Source: Beverwykella pulmonaria (taxonomy: Eukaryota > Ascomycota > Dothideomycetes > Pleosporales > Melanommataceae). Taken from it: 50,309 nucleotides of DNA. The stretch is from contig BCHH01000012.1 in the NCBI GenBank assembly GCA_001599595.1, positions 1,222,926-1,273,234 of the forward strand, read 5' to 3'. Positions 21,175 to 30,325 of the stretch are shown here, one piece after another. The translations under genes were made by a program, and so were the position numbers. The notes beneath the pieces are model-generated. The model was not told the DNA's origin. It saw only the letters and a program-made list of their open reading frames with translations, and ran no database searches. How positions within the stretch are numbered: the first letter of the stretch is position 1; each line of letters begins with the position of its first letter.

Positions 21175-21969
21175 ATGCCAAAACCAAACCGCTACCACCC
21201 CTATGCACGCCCCTCCCCACCATCACACGCCACAAACCTGCCATCCCTCCCCTCCACACAGTACCCCTCTGCGCCCACCCTCCGGTACCCAAAGCCTCTA
21301 TCCTCCATCGCCGAAGAAATACCAAATCCCCAGCCCACTCTATCTACCCACAGACACCAACCCTCTCCCCCAACCTCCCACCATTCCACCTCTAGACCTA
21401 CATTTCCACCTTCATCATACGCCGTCCAACCAATCGAAACCTACCAGCACATCCACCCAGCCTACATCCGCTCTGTGACCTCGGACGGCACGCCATTGGT
21501 CGCTCGAAGCATCCTACGCAGCGAAGACGGGACATTCTTCGTTAAAATGGAAATCGTGGGTTTTCCCAGCGCCGCCTGCGCCTCTCGTGAGAACCCTGCT
21601 TTATCTGGCATGAAGTACCGGGAGAGGGATACGTACACGACATTCGTCAACGGGCTAGGGTATTCTGCGGGGGGACCAGAGTCCTTGAGCCAAGATCAAA
21701 ATCAATGTCATAGTCAGGGTATTGGAATGGGTACGACGGGAGGGGGTTACCCGACGCCACAGGGGGGCTCGGTGTCTGGCTCGGTGTGTAGCTCGAGCAA
21801 CGGGAAAGAAGGTAGAGATGACGAGCAGGCGGTCATCACAGGGGATACAGATAATGAGGATGCGGAGGGGTATGTGGATGAGGAGTATGGCAAGATATTA
21901 GAGCAGAGAAGGGTTATGGGGGAGTTGAGGGAGGAAGCTGAGAGGAGACGGAGGAAAGGAGGATGGTGA
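21175..21969 (+). CDS. Hypothetical Pro/Ser-rich protein
   Basis: Single-exon protein of 264 residues. The ATG at 21175 has a strong context (CCAAAATGCC). Residues 1-80 are rich in Pro, Ser, His and Tyr and look disordered. The centre (about 85-160) is more ordered: YQHIHPAYIRSVTSDGTPL and a GTFFVKMEIVGFPSAACASR segment. The C-terminus is Gly/Ser-rich, then acidic (DTDNEDAEGYVDEEYG), and ends in a charged helix EEAERRRRKGGW that could be a short coiled coil or a basic targeting patch. No known domain is recognised. The TATA-plus-leader upstream supports expression. It could be a nuclear or regulatory protein, but this is only composition-based. Confidence 0.55.
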   Translation: MPKPNRYHPYARPSPPSHATNLPSLPSTQYPSAPTLRYPKPLSSIAEEIPNPQPTLSTHRHQPSPPTSHHSTSRPTFPPSSYAVQPIETYQHIHPAYIRSVTSDGTPLVARSILRSEDGTFFVKMEIVGFPSAACASRENPALSGMKYRERDTYTTFVNGLGYSAGGPESLSQDQNQCHSQGIGMGTTGGGYPTPQGGSVSGSVCSSSNGKEGRDDEQAVITGDTDNEDAEGYVDEEYGKILEQRRVMGELREEAERRRRKGGW

Positions 21970-22364
21970 GTGGGTATTGGTTTATTTGAGAGCATACGGA
22001 TTTGGCGGTATTGTTTTTCATGCTGTTGAGGGGGCTATTTCGTAGGCTTTTTGAGTTTTCGGAGTTTTGGTAAGGGTTTGCTTATTAGCCTCCATATAAT
22101 ACTTGGGCTTTGATGAGCCAACCACAGAAACGATCTTCCTATTAGGGTCCTCTTGACCAATTGCCACATTATCCCATTCTTGATACTCGATATCCGCACG
22201 TTTCTCAAATACACATTCCGTTCCTCCCTAGCACCATTAAACATTTACAATTTCCTCCACTACCCCTCAATACCCGCCACCTCCTGCAACCTCCCCAACC
22301 CCATGAAACTCCACGCCCTCTCTTCCCCCTCTTCTTCTTCTTCTTCTTCTTCTCCTTCTTCTTC

Positions 22365-22396
<32 letters not shown>

Positions 22397-23378
22397 CTTC
22401 ATTTTTCTTCTCCTTCTTCCTCCAACTCATCTCCCCGCAATAAATAATGTCTCCTTTTCTCGTAACTCTCCTTTGTAACCGCAATAAGAAAGTGATGATG
22501 CAATAGCCTAAAATGCACAAAAGCGTACCACATTCAACCTGCCTCTTCCATTTCATGCTTCACCACTATCCTCCTCGCTTTGCATCAAAATAAGACGTCG
22601 GTGAGTTGTAATCGATCTAGAGTGAGCTGCAGGTGGAAACTTCAAAGCGGCGCGCGTTAGGAGCTTTGAAGATTGAGGAGGTGAGGAGGATGGACGCGTC
22701 AATTTTGGTCGGGGTGGGCCAGTATAGTGGGCCGGTATAAGGGGCCGGAGATGAAGATGTGGTAGAAGAAGTACGATGAGTAGATGCTAGGGAGGTAGTG
22801 CGAGTGATTCATTTAGTCCCGTATACAGGCGGCTGTACACATAACCCTGTTGTGTGGTACGCGGGAGAGGACTCTCTCGAACATGGTGGATGTAACATTT
22901 GCCATTGGCTGTCAATTGGAGTTGCCGAATCTTGCGAGGTCAAGCTACAAGCCATGGCAATGCGGGTGGCGGGCCGCAGGCGGTGGAATAATAGAGTGCT
23001 GCACGACAGGAGGTAAACGGTGAGCAGCTGAACAAATAAAGGCGACTTGTCTTATTTTCGGAGAGAAGTAAGGAAGCCGCGTTAGGCGAGCGGTGCGGGT
23101 ACACCCGCGCTCGAGCCAGGGTGAATGCTAGTGCGCTAGTGGGTCTGGCGGGGAAAGAGCAAACATACTTGCGGGAGAGTGTGGTGGCGTAACGATGTCT
23201 CTTACAGGTCATAAAGCCACCATGTACCGCACTCAGCAGTCCGTTGTTACGTTATTCGAAAACTTTTGCATGGGCTTCATTGCCCATGGTGGCTCTATTT
23301 ACCGTCTACTAAGTTTCACGCCCATCACAAACAAAACTGTGTCTCATCTATCACTCGCCGACCACAATCTATCCCAAC
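21970..23378. other. Intergenic region with a TTC microsatellite
   Basis: 1.4 kb with no supported gene. The long poly-Ser, poly-Phe and poly-Glu frames around 22150-22560 are produced by the TTC/GAA run. A 90-codon minus-strand frame with a true ATG (22940-23212) has no recognisable motif and is likely chance. Confidence 0.5.
22331..22422. repeat. (TTC)n microsatellite
   Basis: A run of TTC triplets on the plus strand (GAA on minus) of about 90 bp, interrupted by single CTCC, TAC and ATTTT variants. It is a polypurine/polypyrimidine tract of the kind that can form triplex DNA. Confidence 0.9.
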
Positions 23379-24425
23379 ATGCAACACGACATTGCATCTG
23401 CCGATGCAATGCGCTGTTTCAGCTTCGCGCCAACTGAGAACACGATATTGGCGGCAAAAGTAGCTGCTTTCTGTGAGACCATGCGCATACACATTCTCCA
23501 ATGGGAACAAGAGCAATGGAAACGAAAGCAATGGGAACAAGAGCGCCAAATCACCAACAAATCAACGACCTGGCCTTGTGCGCTTCCTATGCAAGTCGCT
23601 TATGGTATGGTAGATGACCAGCTTTCATCACAGACCGTCTCCACAACCAATATCGATCCTCCATTCCGCTTCCTTGATTTGTATCCCGAAATCCGATTCG
23701 AGATCTATAAATATATGAATCCGACAGTGAAGGACTTCAAGCACTCAGCCTACACAGGCTTATATCTCTCATGCAAGCAAGTCAAAGCTGAGATGGACGC
23801 GGAGTGTATCAAGCCGCTACAGCAATGGATGGAGAGGGTAAAGAAGCCCACTCGATATAACGTCATCGACTCCCGGACATCGACTATGGTCCCAACCCAG
23901 GGTCACTGGAATTCGAGATTCCTTCACATGACAAACATTACGACCTATGTCCATAGCAGTATCCCTTCTCCGTACGAGGTTCAATTACTCCATGGTCAAC
24001 CCCTCGAGGACTGTGAATACAATCTTTTCCCGCCGTATCTAATCTCGCTGCTCGACCTGCACCTCAGCTCGCTCACTTTCCACATTGCTCTACGGGGGCA
24101 GCTCAATTGCATTGATCAACACACAATTTACGCAATGTTCTGTCACTTTGTTGATGCCATCCATTCTGTTCTGCGTCAGAAGCAAGCTACCGTCATAGCA
24201 AGACACAATGCCACAGCGAATTTGGCATGCAAGCTCACCCCGGTTCTAGTTTTGGACTTTAGAGCTTGTCATACGACATATCAGGACTTGCACCAGATCA
24301 GGCAAACGTTCGAGGCTAAAGGCTTTTTGGGCATGTACTTGATACAAGAAGTTAAGATGAGTCAGGATGGACGCCAGGCTCGCTTCTGGCTGAATCAACC
24401 TGTCTTTGTGGATACGGCGTCTTGA
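23379..24425 (+). CDS. Fungal hypothetical protein, F-box/2EXR-like N-terminal motif
   Basis: Single-exon, 348 residues, true ATG at 23379. After a Gln/Trp/Lys-rich stretch (residues 35-60, tandem WEQE words), the motif FRFLDLYPEIRFEIYKYM occurs near residue 97. It is followed by GLYLSCKQVKAEMDAEC. This resembles the 'F-x-LPxEIRxxIY' opening of fungal F-box-like and 2EXR-type proteins, in which a short helix pair precedes a variable C-terminal region. The rest contains no enzyme motif or membrane span. A second, damaged copy of the same family lies just downstream at 24867-25610. The two share RGLYLS(C/W)KQ and EMDAEC, so they arose by duplication. Function is unknown. Confidence 0.6.
   Translation: MQHDIASADAMRCFSFAPTENTILAAKVAAFCETMRIHILQWEQEQWKRKQWEQERQITNKSTTWPCALPMQVAYGMVDDQLSSQTVSTTNIDPPFRFLDLYPEIRFEIYKYMNPTVKDFKHSAYTGLYLSCKQVKAEMDAECIKPLQQWMERVKKPTRYNVIDSRTSTMVPTQGHWNSRFLHMTNITTYVHSSIPSPYEVQLLHGQPLEDCEYNLFPPYLISLLDLHLSSLTFHIALRGQLNCIDQHTIYAMFCHFVDAIHSVLRQKQATVIARHNATANLACKLTPVLVLDFRACHTTYQDLHQIRQTFEAKGFLGMYLIQEVKMSQDGRQARFWLNQPVFVDTAS
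23390..23411. repeat. Perfect 9-bp inverted repeat
   Basis: CATTGCATC and GATGCAATG are separated by TGCC, forming a possible stem-loop within the first codons of the 348-residue gene. It could arise by chance. Confidence 0.4.
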
Positions 24426-24866
24426 GCTCCAGGTAAATTCCTTTTAGGTGCCGACTATCGTACGCCCGGAAAGGGTCTGCCGGATGCCCTCAACATTGTC
24501 TCGTTTTGCCTCTTTATCTATATTTCTTATAACGAGGATATTAGCTCGCAGTCTAGGGCAGGGAGTTAGCAAGACCAGCATATCTCTTTCCCTTTCGGCC
24601 AGCACATTGGTCAACATGTTGTTAGAATACTTGTCTTTTTCAAAAAATTCATACAGGAGCGCAAGCACGAGAAGCTTGCGAACATGGCATTCCAAATACA
24701 AGGTGTGTAGATTCCATCAAAATCCAACAGTTCTGCACAATTTCAGTACTTGAGTATTTGAGGTTTCCAACACTTCTCGTCGGTTTAATCATCACGATAG
24801 ACTGAGTGAATATCCCCCTACTAGCGTCTTTTGGCAAGGCTATCCCACACAACTTGTAATCTAAAA
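24426..24866. other. Spacer between the tandem paralogues
   Basis: 441 bp. Small frames on both strands (24444-24753) overlap antisense and have no motif. I see no third copy of the family here. Confidence 0.4.
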
Positions 24867-25610
24867 ATGAGATTCAGGCCATCACATACAAACCCCACAC
24901 TTTCACACCAACTTCAGCCAAACTTTCAACATCGCGCTACTTGGATCACCCAGGTGGAACTGCTCGACAGCATGCTAAATCTCGGTACGTCTACGCTGCA
25001 GGCATCCGCGGCACACGATGCCCTCGCTGCTCACTTCTTCGAGGTCGCTGAGCTTCGCCTTGAGCTCTATCAGTACATCACTCACACTATTCCCGGCTTC
25101 CGACGATTAGACCATCGAGGCTTGTATCTTTCATGGAAGCAAATCAGAAACGAGATGGATGCCGAGTGCACAAAATCCATGAGAGACGTCATGCGCAACG
25201 TGAAAAGGTACCACAACATTCACGTTTCTACTCCACCGACGTCTTTCTCTTAGCTCCACAATATCACCATCAATGTCATCTTCACGCCTTCTTCAGAGTA
25301 CATGGCCCTGAAAGATGCTTTATGCCCACTTTTGTTCTTGCTTCTCGACACGCTTACGATCAAGCCCTATAATGAGTTGGACGAGCCAAGAATCGTGGTG
25401 GATCTTGAGTCTTATATAGACCACCACCGCGCACTGAAACGCCTCTCGGCCCGATGTTTGGTGTTAGATCTCGAAGGAGGGGGCATGGGCTTCTACGAAA
25501 AGTGGACTCCGCTTTTGTATTCTTCAAACCCCTCCTCATATTGGTATAATTCAGCGAAGAGTATCTATTTGGATCCAATTCTGCGTCGGGGTTACTTTGT
25601 GCTCAAGTAG
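24867..25610 (+). pseudogene. Second copy of the F-box/2EXR-like family, broken by an in-frame stop
   Basis: From the first ATG at 24867 the frame reads 128 residues to a TAG at 25251-25253, then stays open in the same frame for another 118 codons to 25610. Upstream of the stop it matches the neighbour: VAELRLELYQYITH, RGLYLSWKQIRNEMDAEC. Downstream, LHNITINVIF lines up with the LHMTNITTYV region of the intact copy. So the stop lies inside the gene, not at its natural end. CAG (Gln) to TAG is the simplest change. A 54-nt in-frame intron ending at the TAG is formally possible but needs a weak GTGAAA donor and would remove aligned sequence. The copy is also shorter than its neighbour at the C-terminus. 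Confidence 0.55.
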
Positions 25611-28600
25611 TTTAGCTCGAGGATCACGTACCGTGAGAGAATGCTCGAGAAATTATTCACATAATTCAATGGGAGCACATACAGGTCCCAAGTACAGTAT
25701 AGAAATGATGGCCAAGCCGGGATTTTGCAACATACACCTGGGCTTCAGATCTTAGCAGTGGGACGAGAAAACCTGATGACGAGTGGCACTAACGTCTCTG
25801 AGAATTTACGCTATTTCGTGTAGCCAGTTCTGTCAAGGTTTATAAGCCTTTCATCGTGTCCACAAATCCATGCAACATAGATTGCTCATCCATCACCAGT
25901 AGATTTTAATGTATATAGCGAGGTAATATAAAATTGAGCGCATAAAATGCAATACAACTTAATTTGTTAGCATTATAACAAGTATTTGTGCTCACAGTCC
26001 TAGTGATCGTTCGTTGATCTTGTAGCGTGCATTTCCGAAATACAAGGCGCACTGCACATGAGCATCAATTCTTTATTCAGGCACCCCTTCGTCTTTGGAT
26101 TGTACATCTAGGCCGAACCAAGTGCTTTATTGAACCCGTGGAGCCACGTAACAATTGTTTACATGAGAGAGGGGTGAACATCCTTGAGTATGGACACATT
26201 GCATAGATGCAACGCCACAGACTCAATGCACATAAATCAAGTCGATGGAACTTCTAGCCTATTTGTGCGCACATTAGCATTCCTATTAATTGATTACCAT
26301 GACAAAGTTCCTTTTCCGATTTGTTTGACTATCAAGAAGTAATGTCCACTGAGATTTCACCGTTCCAGGAGCGTTGCCATGTATTAAGTAGTGGACATTG
26401 CGAGGTGTGGTAGAACCAAGTCAACGGAGCTAGGCCGAGCTAAGTATAGCTTCCAATTATCACGAACGATTTCAGGAAGGGGAAAATGTAGGGAGCATTT
26501 TACATTTCATACCTGAAACGATTTATACAAGACCATCATTCCCACTAGTATAAAACTATATTCCTAGACCTGGGCATGGTACAACCTTCACTTACGAGAG
26601 CGTTAAGTCCCCTCGACCTTATTCAAGCCTGTCTTGTATTCGAAAAATACGCGGACATGCTTGGATTCAGGTAGATTTCCGTCGCCGAGAATCATCTAGG
26701 CGTGTTTCCTCGAGCCGGAACTATTCAAGAGTCCGGAAAAAAGCAACATAATCGAAAGCCTGACACATCTGTCACATATGTCCTACGTGATCCACCACTG
26801 CCTTTTTTTATTAGCTGCCCTGCCATGGGTATATGTTTACAGTCCTCGTACTAGCCATCAGCCCGACACGGCTTTCACACTCCTTAGATACACATAAATT
26901 CTCCAGACAATTGACTACCTCTACCATACATGACAACTTCAGGTTTAGCACCATTCGACTAACGTGTTAATTTTATAGTAGCATGATTCCAGAAACGTAG
27001 AGCTGTTCGAAGGATTTTTGAGGTTGGAGATGTATTGGGCGTAGCCGATGAGGCGATCTTGGAATATAGGCGGGCCCTCCAGATCGAGAAACGCAATAGT
27101 CAGAGTCGAAAGGTGAAGGGAGAGGAGCAGAAGAAGAACTAACCCTGTTTCGTTACTGCAATTGGGAAGGTACAGACCCAAACAACCAGATGAGTTCGGA
27201 ACCTCAATAGTCAAAATGTGAGGTTAGCGAAGCGCTCGGGCGGGTCAACAAGCAATTCCTCAACGAACAGCCAATTCTTCTTGACATGATTGCTAACCTT
27301 GATGATTATCCTAACGCACTCGGCAAATTAAGACTTGGTGCAGGATATCGAGAATGTGTCAAGGGTCACAGTTGAAGACGAAACCTTAGTATCCGGAGGC
27401 ATGCTCGTGCTTAAATTCAGAGGAACGTGAGAGATTGCGCGGCCGATTCTCCATGAGCAGATACGATACAGATAGGAATGTGTCTGGAGATCTGTCAATA
27501 TCAATATGATTGTGAATTTCGGCGCCCCTTTCGGGACTGGGCGTGAATCATGAAGAATGACCAAGCGGGTGGCAACGAAAAGACTATACTAAAAGAAGCA
27601 TCTTGAAAGAACTGGTACGGAGCGATCATGATCAAGAGAAGAAGGCGAGAATTCACTAAACGAGGCCGCTTGTCATCTACAAAGTGTCTAGTCTGAGGAA
27701 AGAAATCAATGAGCATGTCGAGACCGGCTGTATGGCTCCTGAATTCAAGGCATGTGGACTGAATTTTAGGGTAGGCATTCTCTGGATGTCTGTGTAGATA
27801 GGAAAATTCACACTACCAGTTGTTTTTTGCTCGTTTCTGAATCATGTGACTGTACAAGTCTGTGATACCAAAGCAGGTCGGCCTACTAGGTCTGCGGAGC
27901 ATGCGGCAGCTGCTACGTCCACGGTAAAAACTCCGTAGATGTCGCTTCAAAATCCGCAAGGCTGATATTTTTCGATCCGCGGCTCGTATTCGCCGATTCT
28001 TGGATAGAGTGTTAGGACTGCGTGGCAGTTGAATTCTCAAGCCAAGATGGGGTAGTAACGCTCTACGCTATGGAAGACAGGCGCCGGGTACAGTGACATG
28101 TGCTCCCAAGGGTAGTATGGCGGATTCCCGCGTCCCGTAGATTGAAAATTTCCGCTCGTTTTCCTAGCACAGTACTTTATAGTAGCCGATTACAGGGCAT
28201 TTTAGGATCTCCAAGGCTAACAAGTGTACTGAAACAGCATTCGTTTCGTATTAGGCGTCTGTATCGTAATGGTGTGCGCCCGCTGAGCGCAGCGGCGAGC
28301 TTACACAGCTCGATTTCAACACTTTTTCACTAGAACCGGCCTTCATAGCAAAAATTCACAGAGCAGACCTAGCTCCGTTGTTGAATTGTAATTGAGATTC
28401 TGATGCAGTTAATTTAAGCAGTGCAGGGGCCTCTGTTCGTTTCCTCGCCTGTTCCTTGAGTATACGGTAGCGATGCCCCGTCCTACAGCAGATATGCGTC
28501 CAGCATAGAACACCCTGCGGATATCAATATTACTGCCTCCTATTCTTTGTCGATTGCATCACGTGACGCATCTTTTTGAATTGGGCGTTGGAGAAGGATA

Positions 28601-29531
28601 TAGAGGAGGGACGAGTCAAATTCGCCGCAGTCTCGCACAATATACTGCAGCGGTGCTCATTCTGCGATGGTTGCAGGAATGGTAGCTATTTTTTGTTCTC
28701 CATACTGGCATCTGCTTTCGGGCACGCTTGGTGATCTCACGATCCTGCGCCGCTCTCTACCTCGTAATCCAACTCTGGAAAGCCCAGAAGCCCATCCCTG
28801 CTCCTCAATTGAGTCATTTTCGTCACAGAGTCCAGAGTATTCTGTGCTCTGGATGAATTCTAGCAGATCTCGTCAATCTGCACTCTTTGTTTGTAAGGCT
28901 AGTGAAGACAAGGCTATCCCCCAAGAGCAGCTCTAGGCGGACCTCACGACGCACAATTGAGTCACAATTGAAGCAACGCGTCCCTACATGTGGTAGAGCA
29001 GGCCTCGTCGTCGTCGCCTATTACCTCTCGACCCAAGTGCCAACCGGAAATCGCGTATTCTCGCTCAATTGATGGCTGGGAGTCATCGTAATGGCCCGTG
29101 AGGTTGTATCCTGTTTACTTAGGAAGTTCCTAGCCGATGTTGTTGCTGTTTCGGGGGAAGGTCTGTAGAACGTCGAAAGTAAACTGTTGAAACGGGCAAT
29201 GGGGCTACTTTGGACCAAAGGATACATGTCCCTCAAGAGCAAGACAACGTAATGAGTAGTCACCATGTCGGAGCTTCGAAAAATTTGTGCCTAATTTGCG
29301 ATATGGTAGACTGGGTGCAGGGCTGCTAATTAGTGCGGGATTCGTTTTCGTGACACTCGCGTAAGTTCGGGTCGTGGACTCTACGATTTTGGGAATTTTG
29401 AGACTGGTGTGGCCAGGTATTCGACTTTGGAATCATTCTCCCCTCCTCCAGCCTCGCTTACGAGGCTTGTGTTGTCTCCCGACAGTGTCAAGAAGCCTCA
29501 CTGCTACAGATCGTGGTACCACGCGGCGGCC
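25611..29531. other. Gene-poor AT-rich stretch with gene remnants
   Basis: Nearly 4 kb with no convincing intact gene. It contains the second promoter-like element (26790-26940). Coding-like fragments on the plus strand follow it, including an open stretch reading VNKQFLNEQPILLDM near 27260. These fragments are interrupted by stops. A small ATG frame at 28667-28936 (89 codons, hydrophobic start MVAGMVAIFCSPYW) and a minus-strand frame at 29021-29266 have no recognisable domain. Either could be a small lineage-specific gene, but nothing supports it beyond openness. Confidence 0.4.
26790..26940 (+). repeat. Promoter-like dispersed element, copy 2
   Basis: Shares ordered words with the element at 6390-6535: CCATGGGTATAT, CCTCGTA, CCATCAGCCCGACA, CACACTCCT and CCATACATGACAA. 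Here the position equal to GTG in copy 1 is ATG, opening a frame reading MTTSGLAPFD before a stop. Both copies lie in gene-poor DNA about 20 kb apart. Confidence 0.5.
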
Positions 29532-29723
29532 TCACGACTTCCCCTCCCCCTCCTCCTCCTCCTCCTCCTCCTCTTCCTTCTCCTCTGGCCCAGGCACTGG
29601 CACATCATCCCAATGCGGATTCCCCTCATGATGCCCCTCCTGAATCCATCTATTCCATACCAGCACCGCGAGCAACAAGCCGAGCAGGATGGCGATGAGT
29701 GTTGGCGCAGCGGGATGCCGCAT
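29532..29723 (-). CDS. Possible single-span membrane microprotein with acidic tail
   Basis: A 63-residue frame begins at an ATG (29723) with A at -3. It reads a short polar start, then a strong transmembrane helix (PTLIAILLGLLLAVLVWNRW), a Gly/His/Pro-rich connector and a C-terminal tail of uninterrupted glutamates encoded by a CTC (GAG) triplet run. The frame is open further upstream to a TTG. A single span followed by an acidic tail is common in small ER or mitochondrial assembly factors, but I recognise no family. The triplet repeat could equally be a microsatellite captured in a chance frame. The coherent helix is the main argument for a gene. Confidence 0.4.
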   Translation of the reverse strand: MRHPAAPTLIAILLGLLLAVLVWNRWIQEGHHEGNPHWDDVPVPGPEEKEEEEEEEEEGEGKS

Positions 29724-30325
29724 TTCTCCCTCCTTTCCGCAGGTTTTGAGGATAAGAAATAAAGGTTTTTGGTTTCGAGGAATGTCTAGGGCTTTCACTC
29801 CCTCCTGGTTCTGAGGAAATCGGTTTTTATTTTGATGCTTGTATCTTTCTTGGCTCCTGCTCTCGACTTTGGAAGGTTTCTGCAGCAGGGTGTTTAGTGT
29901 TTCGCTTGCTTTCTTCAATTCCCGTCCCTGGTTTTTATTGCATTTTCTCAGTATAACAATTAAACCAGGCTATTCAAATATTCAAATATCTCCACGGCAC
30001 CTCATCTCTTTCTTTCTGTCGCCGTGGGGTAGTTTGCGCATGAATATTGTTAGTGTCGGTGTTCAAGATGTTGAGATAGAGTGCGAAGAAGCGAATACGA
30101 TGATACGAGGGGTTCGAGATACTTGGCACGCTTATATAAGCACTGTGGTTTAGTTCGCACACCAAGGGATAGGGATAGGGAAAATGTGTGAAGGGTGGGA
30201 TGGGAATTTGAGGTAGATGATGGTCTAGAAATTATGGCAGCGTAAGTGCCATGGCACGATATTCCACATACGACACTGGCTCTTGTTATGGATCTAACCC
30301 ACACCACTCAAAACCAAAAATGTGG
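29724..30325. other. Intergenic region downstream of the GCP5-like gene
   Basis: About 600 bp, mostly AT- and CT-rich, with short unsupported frames on both strands. It would hold the polyadenylation region of the minus-strand gene that ends at 30326. Confidence 0.4.

Noticed and set aside
22150..22560. Poly-Ser, poly-Phe and poly-Glu proteins
   Set aside because: All are translations of the TTC/GAA microsatellite in different frames.
25205..25253. Intron removing the TAG in the second paralogue
   Set aside because: The good-looking GTACCA donor gives a 46-nt intron that breaks frame; the in-frame alternative has a weak GTGAAA donor and deletes sequence that aligns to the intact copy.
30100..30140. 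tRNA B-box (GGGGTTCGAGATAC)
   Set aside because: No matching A box, anticodon arm or acceptor stem nearby. I found no tRNA or rRNA gene in the window.
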